DNA from: Pisaster brevispinus
Lineage: Eukaryota; Echinodermata; Asteroidea; Forcipulatida; Asteriidae
DNA length: 64,000 nt
Assembly: GCA_023634235.1 (NCBI GenBank)
Contig: JAMKCF010000015.1
Location: forward strand, 7,722,087-7,786,086
Reading direction: 5' to 3'
A program made the translations under genes and the position numbers. Shown one piece after another: positions 1-11,700 of the stretch. The notes under the pieces were generated by a model. The model worked only from the letters and a program-made list of their open reading frames with translations, did no database searches and had not been told where the DNA came from. The first letter of the stretch is position 1; the number at the start of each line of letters is the position of its first letter.

Positions 1-95
1 AGGGGGGTCAAAAATTTGATGTAAATATTTCTTGAAAAATGCACCCTCCAACATTGTTAAACATGCTGCTATTTTTGGAGGTAATGGTAAGGTGA

Positions 96-683
96 CATGT
101 TGTGGCCAAGTGGTCAAGCACACAGGATTCAAGCTCTGGGCTCAATTTCATAGAGCTGCTTAAGCAGAAAATATTGCTTAAAAGATCTCTGCTGAGCAAT
201 ATTTAGCAGGATACCAGTCACATATGCTACATGGGAAGTGGTATTTTAGCTGGTAACCCTTTTTTTGGTGAGCATAATTTTGATGTGCTTTGCTAGTTTT
301 TGTGCTTAAAGCAGCTCTATGAAATTGGGCCCAGGTGTTTTCGATCAGCAGAGTGTGGGTTCGAGTCCCGCTCTTGACACTTGTGTCCTTAAGCAAGGCA
401 CTTAACCATTATTGCTTCGTCCATCGGATGGGACGTGAAGCCACAGGCCCCCGTGGGTTGTGTACTTGACGTAAAAGAACCCGGTTACACTAAGAGAAGG
501 CGGTTTGTCCCGGTCTTTCTGGCAGTGGCTGCCGAATGCGCAGCAGCACCTTGTAAACCCTTATAAGGGTTACATGAATGGGTCTCATAATCCAAAACCT
601 GTCTTCAAAAGTGGTTCTCTTTGTTCAAGCGCCTTGATGAGCACCTTGGTAGATACCTGCACTGTATAATAATAATAATAATA
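96..683 (+). repeat. tRNA-Leu-derived SINE split by a MITE
   Basis: The head (96-139; A box GTGGCCAAGTGG, then TTCAAGCTCTGG as in tRNA-Leu(CAA)) is interrupted by an inverted-repeat element at 138-332 and resumes at about 333 with GATCAGCAGAGTGTGGGTTC (B box). The body continues through CTTGTGTCCTTAAGCAAG to an (AAT)n tail at 667-683. Confidence -1.
138..332. mobile_element. Inverted-repeat MITE (GGGCCCAATTTCATAG family)
   Basis: About 195 bp with ends GGGCTCAATTTCATAGAGCT and AGCTCTATGAAATTGGGCCC forming terminal inverted repeats; AGCAGAAAATATTGCTTA lies inside. Non-autonomous, no ORF. Other members: 6660-6927, 20821-21088, 26788-26996, 29190-29352, 49441-49624. Confidence -1.
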
Positions 684-885
684 GTGGCTTCTTATATAGC
701 GCATATATCCGTCACTCAGTGACGCTCAAGGCGCTTCATTCAGTATTTTTCCTGCAAGGTATTTTGGGGCTACGTTTGAAGTATGAGACCTACTCCTTTA
801 CATAGCACCATGTAATGGTTTACAAGGTGCTGTGGCGCAATATGCAGCCAATCAAACCAGGAACACCGGGGCGGACCTATTGAAT
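664..885 (-). repeat. SINE 3' part, antisense, joined tail to tail
   Basis: Reverse complement of the 3' half of the SINE at 20246-20692 (GATTGGCTGCATATTG, TTGTAAACCATTACATGG), lacking the tRNA head. It shares its (AAT)n tract with the sense SINE that ends at 683. Confidence -1.
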
Positions 886-1210
886 CCATTATCCAGTCCA
901 CTGAAACATGTCGCGTCAAAGTTTCCACTATCAGCGTTCGCGTTCGCGTTCGTCAAAATAGTGTGGTACATTCACTCTCAATGCATTTTCTTTTATATAT
1001 TAATAGGTTACAGCAAAGAACACCAACTGTAATAAAAATTTGTTGATTGTTATTTTTTTTTTGAGGGGGGGGGTGGAGTGTTCGTATTGAGCTTTAGGAT
1101 TAGAAGTATATGACTCCTAAGTTAGGACTTTCACCACAAAATGAAGTGTCTCGTTGTGTTCTCATTTTGAACGAAATTTAATCAAGATTGCTTTTTATGT
1201 TTTAAATCTG

Positions 1211-1361
1211 ATGATTTCCGGAAAAATTTCCGTATCCTGCCACCACTTTTTCACTCATTTTTACCCAAAGGAATATCTCATTTGAGTAAATTAGATACTA
1301 TTTTATTTCATGACGAATGAAAAAGTGGCGGCTGGATACGGAAATTTTTCCTGATTTCCTT
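1211..1361. mobile_element. MITE with about 40-bp terminal inverted repeats
   Basis: Left arm GGAAAAATTTCCGTATCCTG, right arm GGCTGGATACGGAAATTTTT, with ACCACTTTTTCACTCATT opposing GAATGAAAAAGTGG. About 150 bp, no coding capacity. Confidence -1.
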
Positions 1362-1579
1362 GTACAAAATTAACATACATGTTTATTCAGAGTGAAATAC
1401 TTCAAAGGTCAATAGATTATGACCTCTGTGACCTCGGCAGGACCTCGGTAAACATTTGAAATAGTAAGGTCGGTTTACTGCACTACAGAGTGGAAATAAT
1501 TCATGCGCAGACCTAGGAAAATTCACTGAAGTATTATTTTTATTCGTGTGGTCGCTTTGTTTTGTTTTAAACAGCTACT

Positions 1580-1768
1580 ACAGTCAACTTTCGTTATAAA
1601 GAGCATTCTCTTAAAGAGGTTCTGCTTATAAAGAGTACATTCTGAAGTCTTGAATCTCATTTCTGCTTTGTGTTTTTGGGGGTTTGCTGTCCTCTTATAA
1701 CAACATTCCTGTTATAAAGAGGTAACTTGGCCAGCCCCAGAAATCTTGTTATAACCAGAGTTGATTGT
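1580..1768. mobile_element. MITE with ACAGTCAACYYTCGTTATAA ends
   Basis: Starts ACAGTCAACTTTCGTTATAA and ends TTGTTATAACCAGAGTTGAT (TGT), internally TATAAAGAGG repeats. Ends resemble pogo/Tigger-type non-autonomous elements (inference). A truncated copy lies at 9239-9322. Confidence -1.
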
Positions 1769-2060
1769 TTATCCTTTGTACTTTTTAGTTAAGTTGTTGG
1801 TACAAAACATAAAATAATATATATATTTTTTTGCATGATGCATTTTAGTTTCCCTCAAGAGAGTTCTATTTGTTCAATTTTTATATTGTTAGGTTGGTTT
1901 TGAGACTATTTTAAGGTTTTTTGTTGGCAGTGAAGGTCCATAACTCTCTGTTTAGGTTTCATACAGGGTTTCGTTTTACATGACAGGTGTGCCTATTCTG
2001 TTTGTGAAGAATGCGGTTGATATACACAACATGGTCATATGGACAGTTGTGTTACTTAAA

Positions 2061-2470
2061 GAGAGGGTCATAGATTGGTTGTTGTTAACGTAATGCTGAT
2101 ATGCAGGCAACCTTATTAAGAAATACCTGTGAAAGTTTTAACTGAATACAGTGTCAACTTGGTGAGAAATCAGCCAAAAACTGTCACAGTATTTTCATAA
2201 GAACGTCAAATCCATCCACGTTTAGCGAGGCGACGGTGGGTACCAGCCTCATCTCTGGCTGCAGCATTGGTGACTGGACACCACGGAAATTGGAACTTGC
2301 AGTCAACCCTCAGAGATTCAAATGTTTTGGGGTGAAAAATTATCCAAACCACTTACTTCAAAGGGAATCCTTTCTCAAATTATTTTCTATCAACAGCTGC
2401 AGTGCTTCCCACGTTGGTTTTTATGGCCATACATTTTTGGAGTATTTACCAATCTATGACCCTGCTTTTT
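2061..2470. mobile_element. About 400-bp TIR element (AGGGTCATAGATTGGT ends)
   Basis: AGGGTCATAGATTGGT at the left and ACCAATCTATGACCCT at the right. The body has GGTACCAGCCTCATCTCTGG. Opposite-orientation copies lie at 7650-8010 and 15211-15571, with a remnant at 46098-46147. Confidence -1.
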
Positions 2471-3077
2471 AAAACTTTTGAGCTTGAAAAGTGTTTTGTA
2501 AAAGTCTTTTTTTTTAGATGATGAAATATTACTGCAAGACTCTTTTACATGGATCCCCTGCACATGTTGTATTAATTATTTTTGCTAAAAATAAAGAAAA
2601 GAGTCCACCGATTTCATGACTTTTCTAATTAAAGGGAACACATTATCCAGAAAAAAACATTCGAACAACTCCGGCCTTAGAAAAGGGGCACTTCAAAAGA
2701 ATTCCAATAAGTAAGACATTCGTAAAATGTTTTTTAGCGTAATTTTTATTGTATATTACTCCAGTTATTATTATTTTGTAATGGGCTTTCCGTGATACGT
2801 TAAATTCTGTAACCACAGAAATATTAAGTTGTAATCACTGTAGTATTTCCTTTATTTGTATGTATTAAAAGTTTTGTTATTTTGTAAATGAAATATATAT
2901 CTTTTTGTTTTCAGAGAGCCAAGTTTGAATTTTCTACCTTTTCGGTTTGAAGTCCTAAATTTAGAAATGCATGGTCCAATCAGATAAGTAAAAACAAACA
3001 TGTGATTGAGTCATTGAGGTAACTATTGCTTTTCCAGGGTCTCTCGATTGGGGATCATTAATATCCTCATTGGGTGG

Positions 3078-3345
3078 AGAGTGTTCCAATCAGGGTACAA
3101 GTATGCCCTAATTGGGATAAATTGACAGTGACTATTAGGCAGAAGCCATCACATCACTGTACTCAATTACACCCCTATTGGTAACTGTTGATACCCTCAG
3201 TGTTCAAATTTGGGTATAATTATACCCTAATTGAGATAGTTTAACAGTGACTGGGGCAGAAGCCATCACTGCACTCAAATATACCCCGATCAGGAACCAT
3301 TATTATACCCATTAGCTGAACAGGGTTCCAAATCAGGGTACATTT
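3078..3345 (+). repeat. Tandem repeat, about 122-bp unit, 2.2 copies
   Basis: Two diverged units (3078-3199 and 3200-3322) each with AGTGTTC, TACCCTAATTG, AACAGTGACT and GGCAGAAGCCATCAC, plus a partial third ending near 3345. Confidence -1.
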
Positions 3346-3973
3346 ATTCCAGTAGATAACTGTTTATCGCTCCCCATGATATGTTTTACCAGGTTTCATT
3401 AACAGAAGTTGCTTCCTTTCTAGTGATAAACGTTTTTAAGACTTGCTCTAATCAGCCTGAATCAAACTCTGGAATTGTTTATGTAAATAAATGCACATTT
3501 TAGTAAATATGTGAATTATAAACATTGTCTGACATTCGTTGTAACTTATTTTTCAAGCCACAGGAAGGAGGAAGATTCTTGTGTCCATATCTCGAGTCTA
3601 AATCTACTTTTCTTGCTCAGGAATGTAATCAAGAGGTCAACAAATCCAAGAAATTGTTAAGTTTCCTCACATACAATAATACTTTTGATTTTAATTCTTT
3701 ATTAAATTTTATTGCATCATGAACTGCACAAAACTAAACATCTACTATACAAATACAGGAGGCATGTGAGTGCGTTGTCGTAGAATAATAACTTGAGGTG
3801 AAATCTGGACTATTCCATTTCACAAGGTGAACTGGGTCTTTAGAATTTTCACAGTGTGGGGTGGGCGAGGCAGCTTGCCTGGTGAAATGGAAAAGCAAGA
3901 TTTTATCAAGTGATTATACTCTGCAACAATGCACAAATCAAATGCATTCGGTATTTACTTTATATAACTCACT

Positions 3974-4265
3974 CATAGATCTTTGTCATTTAATTTTTTC
4001 TTTTAACAAATTCTAAAAACAACCTTAACAATGTGGACGACTCTGTGTAGACACCAACCTTGTCCAGTGCACCGTGACACAACCTTGTTTTGTTGGGACA
4101 AACGGGCGGGAACTTTTATTTTGGAAACGACACTGCGAAGCTAAGCTGCAAATTGTCCCAAGCATCCTATATTTATGAATATAGGACTCCTGTACGAAAT
4201 TGTGGAGCGTCATGCATTGCAGCAGTAAATACATGGTTCCACCAATCAAATGACAAGGATCTATG
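3974..4265. mobile_element. MITE with CATAGATCYTTGTCATTT ends
   Basis: Left end CATAGATCTTTGTCATTTAA, right end AATGACAAGGATCTATG; 292 bp. A longer relative (401 bp) lies at 25753-26153 in GDH intron 8, sharing the ends and the internal CATCCTATATTTA block. Confidence -1.
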
Positions 4266-4885
4266 TGTGCGTTATGTAATTTATTTATTTCAATGATTTG
4301 AGTTCTTATTCATATCAAATTTTAAACACTAACTTCCAGTTCACATATACACAAATACACAAGTATATTACAAAAGTATTTACATGCACTATAGTCTTTG
4401 TTCAAGACCCTCCTGTTGTTAATATCTTCTCACGATCCATCGCCACAAGAGGGCACACTCTCACGCTAGACTGCTATAGGCATTTAAGGTTGATAGCACC
4501 TTCTATCAGTGAGGGAAATAAACAACTGGAGTAGTGGATGATAGCGCCCTCAATCGGTGTGGGCAATAAACAGGAGCGGCTTGAACCAAGACTACACACA
4601 CTTATGCCTGGTGCTTATTATTTGGATCTCTTCATTATGATCAAAAGAATGGAAAGCTGCCGCAGAATGCAAGTTTATTTCTTAACTGTAATTACACTTA
4701 ATCCTTCAGCACTCACGCACAAGTAAACACCGAGTCATGTACTGCTTGAACGCAGCATGGAAAGTCACAAGATTTTCTACTGTGCCTGAAAATCCTTAGA
4801 TAACTTAAGTTGTGATTATTTTTGCATGAAAAATAGTATTAGCTGTTGCAAATTGCTTAACAACCAAAAGGACCTATGGTATAAA

Positions 4886-5009
4886 TGCCAAAAAATAGTT
4901 AATGGCCTGACATTTCGACCCTAGCAGAGTCTTTCTCGAAGCCTTTTTTTAGCCTTCGAGAAAGACTCTGCTAGGGTCGAAACGTAAGGCCACTAACTAT
5001 TTTTTGGCA
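4886..5009. mobile_element. Near-perfect fold-back element
   Basis: Two arms of about 59 nt with about 5 mismatches around a 6-T loop; the ends are TGCCAAAAAATAGTTA and TAACTATTTTTTGGCA and each arm carries AGAAAGACTCTGCTAGGGTC. An RNA from either strand would form a long hairpin. Confidence -1.
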
Positions 5010-5473
5010 TTATTTTTATGTATTACAAGTCAGTTTACTTTGTAGAGGATGAAACTAACTTTCAGATGACTTGCACAGTTGTTTTGTTTGCTTTACCATA
5101 TTGAAGCTTTGAAGTTGAAAACATAAGACAGATCAACTAAAATGAGGAAACACCGACACCTCTATGTGAAAGCAAATACAGTCGGCATTACTGTGTACAT
5201 GGTGCGTGAAATGCATTGTACATTAAATACAGTATGTACACACACAGAACAACTACAGGTTGGGTGTAGCGTACGTGCATTGTTAGGGATGGGACTTCTA
5301 ACCTTTGAGGTTCAAAGGTGGAGGTGGAAAACAAATTTTGTTCCCTTGGGGACCATGTATTCTTATTACACCATCGAAATATTTAGACTGCGCTCTATCT
5401 ACAGCTGTTTGAAGCATTTCCATCGCGTGAGTAAAATTCAAAGTACAACTTGCCAAACTTCTGGGGTGGTTTG

Positions 5474-5542
5474 GGGCAGTTTGAGGAGTAATAGGCAGGG
5501 CAGTTTGAGGAGTAATAGGCAGGGCAGTTTGAGGACTAAATG
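5474..5542 (+). repeat. 24-bp tandem repeat, 3 copies
   Basis: Unit GGCAGTTTGAGGAGTAATAG plus GCAG; the first two copies are identical and the third is altered at its end. It lies just past the STOML1 stop, in its presumed 3' UTR or flank. Confidence -1.
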
Positions 5543-5590
5543 GTTAAATTCTCTAAAATCCGTCACAAGATTTTGAAATTGCTCCAAAGT

Positions 5591-5796
5591 CTAGCAACTA
5601 CTATTTTGTAGTTTCTGTATGACTGCATCGAGTTTCATCGCGACTGATCTGTCACCTTCCAAAGCAAGTCTCCCAGTCATGAAGGCCATGTAGGATCGGA
5701 CTTGACCGGTAAACATGGCATGGAGGTCAGAGTTTGCCATGGTGAGAGTAACATCCGGGGAAAGTAATGGTTCACCAGTACCAGCATCACCAGACC
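5591..5796 (-). CDS. STOML1: STOML1 exon 8 (second half of SCP2 domain, stop)
   Basis: 206 nt, acceptor TTTACCTTCAG, stop TAG at 5593-5591. It encodes a Gly/Ser/Ala linker and then DVTLTMANSDLHAMFTGQVR and SYMAFMTGRLALEGDRSVAM, the SCP2 C-terminal strands and helix. No convincing polyadenylation signal was recognised just downstream. Confidence -1.
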
Positions 5797-8700
5797 CTGA
5801 AGGTAAAACCAAAAAAAATGTCGCTTAAATCTCCTGCTCTTTTTTTTTTTAAATCACAATGTTTATATGGTGCTAATAAATATTATCTTAAGTGATGTTT
5901 GAAGCTTTGCATGGTGTGGGAAAAAATAACTATAACAACTAAACTTGCGGGAACAACCATGCATCACCGGTCAAAAAACAGCTTGGATACTTTCCCGCCC
6001 AAATGTGCATCCCTCCAGCCCTAACTTAAGCCAGCAGTCCAGCATTCTCCTGAAAACGAGCAGAGTACACTGTCAAGACCACACCGGCTCTTTTCAGGGC
6101 CAACACTCCTCCCAAAAGAGATTTACACATGGTTGTACCCGCAAGTTTTCTAGTTATAGTTACTGCTTAAAATTTGTCTCTCACCTTGCTTTAAATCCAG
6201 GAAAAATGTCCCTCCAGCTTCCCCCGTGACGACAAATTTGTACACAGCTCCGACTTCTTCAACGAGGGACTCTGTGAGGAGTGGTCTGACTGATGAAATG
6301 AGCTCCATGGGGGTTACCATTCGAGGTTTGGAGGTCGGAGCCGATGGGGCGAGGTGTTGCTGAGAGAGGGGTAGAAGAGTTGGTGTGGTACGCGGTATGG
6401 GCGCTGTCTGCAGGAGGTTGGTCATAGCTAGTGTAGAGAGAGGGAGGTCAAATTTGTAAATCTTAAATCCATTCTTGGAAACAGATTGAACCGAAGCATC
6501 ATTCCGTGACAAGGATTCGTTCACAAACAGCTGCTCAGAACAAAGTAGCTAGAGTTGTGCATTTACATTTATTTTTCCTGAACGGTTAAACTTTTGACTT
6601 CTTTCTCACTGTTTCTACCAATTCCAATCGGAACTATGAGCCCATCTAAAAAAGTAGCAGAGGCCAATTTCATAGCCCTGCTTAATGACAAGTAAATGTT
6701 CATGCTAACTATAGCAGAAAAATTTGCTTAAGCGTAAGCGTATTTCACCAGTTAGCAAGAAAATTAGGCAGCCAGGTTGCGCGTTCACCATGGATTAGAA
6801 TTGTTTTGTCATTCAGTTTCATACAGAAAGCACCAGTAGGTTAGCATGCCTTTTTGTGTGCTACGAAATGGAAACTTGTGCTGTAGGCACAAAATCAGCC
6901 GCTAAGCAGCTCTACGAAATTGGGCCCTGATGCCAACACACTTTCCAAGGTTTCAAAATAGAACACTGAAATCCAGTCTTTACAGTCACAAAACCACAAA
7001 CCACACAGGGGCGGTTACAAAGCAATTTTTTGGGGAATTGAAAATAATGTATCACGTTTGTAGGGGATTAAAGCTAAGAAACCTTCCACCAACAAAAGGG
7101 AGGTCAATCATTCTCCCTGGGTTGTGTCTGGGGCTAACATTTTAAAGGTTTTTTTTTGTTTTTTTTTAACTGTTGGCTCTGTTTAACCATTAAGAAAATT
7201 TTGAAACATATTTCAACGTTTGTTCACTGATAAACTGTTTACCAGTTAAACGTCCCAACCCTAGACCAAAAGCTTCTGGCTGCCTACTCATTTTTGATGT
7301 ACACATATATACCTGCTCGAAAATCATTTCCCGATGGGAAGATTTTGAGCTTACGGGAAACCCAATCGGCCATTTAAGATTGAACCTACTTACGTGAAAG
7401 TTGACCCGACATAAGTTGGCTGAAGATACTGCCAAGTTTGTCAATGCTGACTCCAGCCACTGCCTCTTGTACAACTGTCACTTGAGATCTACACAGAGGA
7501 ACAATCGTGTCTTAGAAATGCCTGTTGCCATTTTGAGAAGCTTTTTCTAACATTTGCTTTCTTGTTTATGTCTCTTTAAATGTATGATCATACTTTTTGA
7601 TAAGTACTAAAAAAAAAATGACCATAAATCTTTCTTGGGGAGCACTACAGCTGTTGATAATGTAAACTATTTTGAAAAAGGATTCCCTTTGAAGTAAATG
7701 GTTTGGATAAATTTTTCACCCAAAACTGTTTAAATCTGAGAAGCGATTCGAGAATGAATCGTTCCTCAGATTTCTGAGGGTTGGTGTCCGTTTCGCGAAT
7801 GCTGCGGCCAGAGATGCGGTTGGTACCCGCTGTCACCTCACTAAGCGAAGATGGATTCAATGTTCTCGTAAAAAAACTGTGACAGTTTTTTGCTGTGTTC
7901 TTCACAGGTAGACACTGTATTCAGCTGAAACTTTCACTTTTATTGTATTTTTCTTTATAATTTTGCCTATAAAAAATAATCATAAAAAAAAATCCATGAC
8001 CCCACCTTTGGTTTCAATTCCTATTGAGGGAAAACAGAGAGAAAAGTTTCACTTACAGTTCCACCCTGCTGACCTCAACGCCCCATTTATTGGTCGTTGA
8101 GTTCATCTCATTCTGCATTAGCTCATGAACGTACGCCTTTTCATTCTCGATCACCTTCAAGGAACGTGAAGTGAGCGTGCCCAGTAAGACAGTCTGTGCG
8201 AGCATACGTGTAGAGTGGTTCAGATCCTGGACGCTTGCGATAGACAGAGCAACATCGGTCGTCCGAAAGTAAATGGTGGCACCAACAGAAATCGCTGCAC
8301 CATCAGCCGTGATGAGCTACAAACATGACAAATGATGTTTTGAGGTTGAATGTTAATGTACTATTTTTTACCAGTTTTTAGAGGTGCTTTGTAGAGTTGC
8401 TTGTTTAGAGTTGCAGGCCTGATGCTTCGTTTTTAAAAGAGCAAGGTCATCAAGGCGTTTTCTCCTTGGTAAAGAGCACCTTTATGAGGAAATTGTAAAT
8501 TTCTATTGGAACATTTCAAGGGGCACTGAGGTAATGACCAGGGGCAACAGAGGCAATTGCCTCCGTTGCTTCCTTGAAGTATTAGGCCTACTCATGATTC
8601 ATGTTGATTGCCAAGCATAGGAACATAGAGGTGTCACTTTTGTTGTGAGGAAAGCATTCTAAACCTTTTTCTGTCAGCCCTTCATACATACCTGCTGGGG

Positions 8701-11700
8701 AGGCACATTGAACGCTCTTGTCCTCATGTCAACCCTACGCCACTTATCAATGAACGGTAAAACCAACACGATACCTGCATTGAAAAACAATATCATGATA
8801 CTTATACGGCGTGGCATGGCCGAGCGGCCAATAGCACTAGAATCAAGCTCTGGTGTTTCTGATCAGCAGAGTGTGGGTTTGAGTCCTGGTCTCGACACTT
8901 GTGTCCTTAAGCAAGACACTTAAAACCATAACTGCTTCGTCCTTCGGATGGGACGTAAAGCCATTGGTCCCATGTGTTGTGTAATGCACGTAAAAGAACC
9001 CAGTTACACTTATTGCTGAGAGAAGGGAATTGTCCTGGTTAGTCTGGCAGAGGCTAAATGCACAGCAGCACCTCGACAACACTTACAAGGTACTACATAA
9101 ATGTGTCAAAAAAATTAACAAACTTGACAGGAAGTGAATAATGATAAGTGCTTTGAGACGCCTGCAGATAAAGCGCTAAATAAAAACTAGTTATTATTAT
9201 TATTATTATTATTATATTTGCTATTACTCTTTTTATGTACAGTCAACCCTCGTTATGATAGAGCACTGTTATAAAGAGGTTCTGCTTAGAAAGAGTACAT
9301 TCTGTCCTCTTATAATGTTCCTACACAGCCTCGCTACCATGGGCAGCGCGCCGTATCGATACCTCTCGTCGCTAAACCCCTGGGAGGGAAACACTGAAAA
9401 TCAATGCTGATTGGCTAACCAAAATGTACTGCTTTGCGTGCACGCTTGTTAAAAACATTCGAACGCTTGTAGGGCGCTTGTCAGATCCCCCCGGTCGCTT
9501 AGTACGCGCGTGTAAAAATGCACGTATTTAGACGCAATCGTTTCAAATGAATCATGTTTTTACATGGTCATCCTAAACTGCATACAGTTAGACGCATCAC
9601 AAGATCGAAAAAGAATGAGAGGGGCCAGTTGCTCTATGACTTGATGCGTCCTTTGACAGCGCGTTCTGCGTAGTCTCTAACAGAGAATGGATCAACCACA
9701 GGACTAATTAAAATATCCAATATATTTGGATATTTTGAAGTCACACTTCCAGGGGTTACAATCGAGCAAGGCATTCTGGGGAAGAAAACAAAATGGCGCG
9801 TCGAGATCGTACACGACTGGGAACGAGGTTGGTTCCTACATATATATTCTGTGTATCTTTGGATACAATTTTTGTATTTATTTTTTTTTTGAGAGAGAGG
9901 GTAAAGAGGGTTGATAAGGAGGGGGGGGAGGGGCTAATTACCTGGACCTTTTGGTGGCTGAAGTCGTCCCAGTCTGAAGACAACTAATCTCTCAAACTGC
10001 TGAAGCATCTGAAAGACAACAAATTTTTTACAAATTCTAAAAAGTTTCATAAAAAATTCACTGTTGTCTTTGACCAATTATTGTAAGATCAAGCATAATA
10101 ACTGGTCCATGGAAGAAAGTAGGGGCGTTTGATTGAATACAAGGGCCGACCTTCATGTAGACATGGTGTAGGCTTCAATAGACTTTTCAGGCTATTTCAG
10201 AGCATGTGATTTTTTTCCCACAGGCAAAAAAAAATCAGAAATCAATATACATGAAGAATATCATGCCTGTAGAATGAACATTGGAAATGGGATTGTCTTA
10301 AACCATGGCTCACCCTTAACACTACCCCTGCTGAAGTCGTTTAAAACTGCTACGGGCTAGTAAACACCACTTCACAACTTGCCCTGTGGGCTAACTAAAA
10401 ACTGTGCAACCTACTTGTTTATAATGCTCAATATTTCTTCCTTTTCAGATGTGATTAATAATTACATTTTAAAAATGTGTTTATCTATTTTTGAGTGTGT
10501 GAATGTAACTTCCTTATTAATACATCAGAAAGATAAGTCCACGACAATGCATGTTTAAAATCTTTGCTACTTCAAGTTCTTGAGGGAAAGTAAAATGTAC
10601 AGTGTATTAGCCCGGTGGGCTACTTTACAAAAAGCTTAAGCGCAAGGCTTGTAAACAAACCCAAAGCTCATCTCTAATTGATGACTTTAATCCCATGTTA
10701 AGACATTTGTGTTCTGAACGTAAAGTTCACTGTTCCTGAGTCAACTAATACAGTATGACCACAAAGGCTCTGATTTAATCAAGAAATCTCACCGAGGGAT
10801 AAAAAAAAGGAATAAATTACCTCCCTCCAATCTATCACAACTATCCTACTAAAAATGCAAATTTTGCAAGCTGACTAGGCTTCTGTTTTATACACACAAA
10901 GCCATCCTCCAAAACAACCTCCAGCGAGAGATCCGTCTCATTTCATCAGCATCCCCGTGGGGAAAGCGTAAGGAATTGGATCAGTTTTAATAATTGCAAC
11001 GACGCCCGGACATCACAGGAGCCGGGTTCAAGCCCTACTCGGATAAATCTCAAGAGATTTAGGGAAAGGTTTTAGGTCCTCAATACACAAGCTTGACAAT
11101 CTTCTTTATTTCCGTGGTAACCTTTAAAGGCAACATCACATCATTGGTGAAAATAAGACTTTATCCCTGCAAATATGTACAGTACAACACAAACTATCCA
11201 TATATACATGTATGTACATGGCCTTGATGTTTAAAGGTATTATACAGGATTGGTTGAGTTGACAAAATAGTCGCTGACAGTGTTCATAATGTTTTTTTGT
11301 GATCAATGGCACACATGAAAAAACAAACCTGTGGAAACTTAAAGGCTTAATCCGTTGATGGTTGGGTGAGTCAGGAGAAAGTAGTGAAAAACCATGCACA
11401 ATGTTCAGCATGTTAACACATTATCCTTAAATTTGGCTGTAACAACCGAAATAAGCTGTTGCGTTTTTTTTTTGTTTTTTTTTCAGCTACAGTTTTCTTG
11501 ACTGACTTAATTTTTCAAAGGGAAATATTTCACACACAAAAAAGGTTCTAGTATGACCTTCATAATCAGTAAGCTTTCAAACTAAAATTAAACAATGGTG
11601 CTTTTTATCCTTACCAACTCTGTATAATACCTTTATTAGAAAATAATGAAAGTTGTAACAATTAATCTTAATAAAGGTGGAAAAATTGTTCAAACTCATC

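Larger units (their letters stand above)
1..5590. other. Left flank, no gene recognised
   Basis: Open frames here are short and fall in repeats. The stretch holds the nested SINE/MITE, several inverted-repeat elements, a 122-bp tandem repeat and the 4886-5009 hairpin, all listed separately. Confidence -1.

Noticed and set aside
4298..4726. Pair of short plus-strand frames
   Set aside because: They lie outside any conserved block and contain short repeated phrases; not supported as genes.
5142..5576. 144-codon plus-strand frame left of STOML1
   Set aside because: No recognisable motif, and its end is the 24-bp tandem repeat; no splice or expression support.
7190..7474. 94-codon minus-strand frame over STOML1 exon 6
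   Set aside because: The splice phases of exons 5 and 7 require a different frame (VTVVQEAVAGVSIDKLGS); this one is a shadow.
9756..9983. Minus-strand frame over STOML1 exon 3
   Set aside because: It reads MSSDWDDFSHQ in the wrong phase; the correct frame gives the stomatin motif VVFRLGR.
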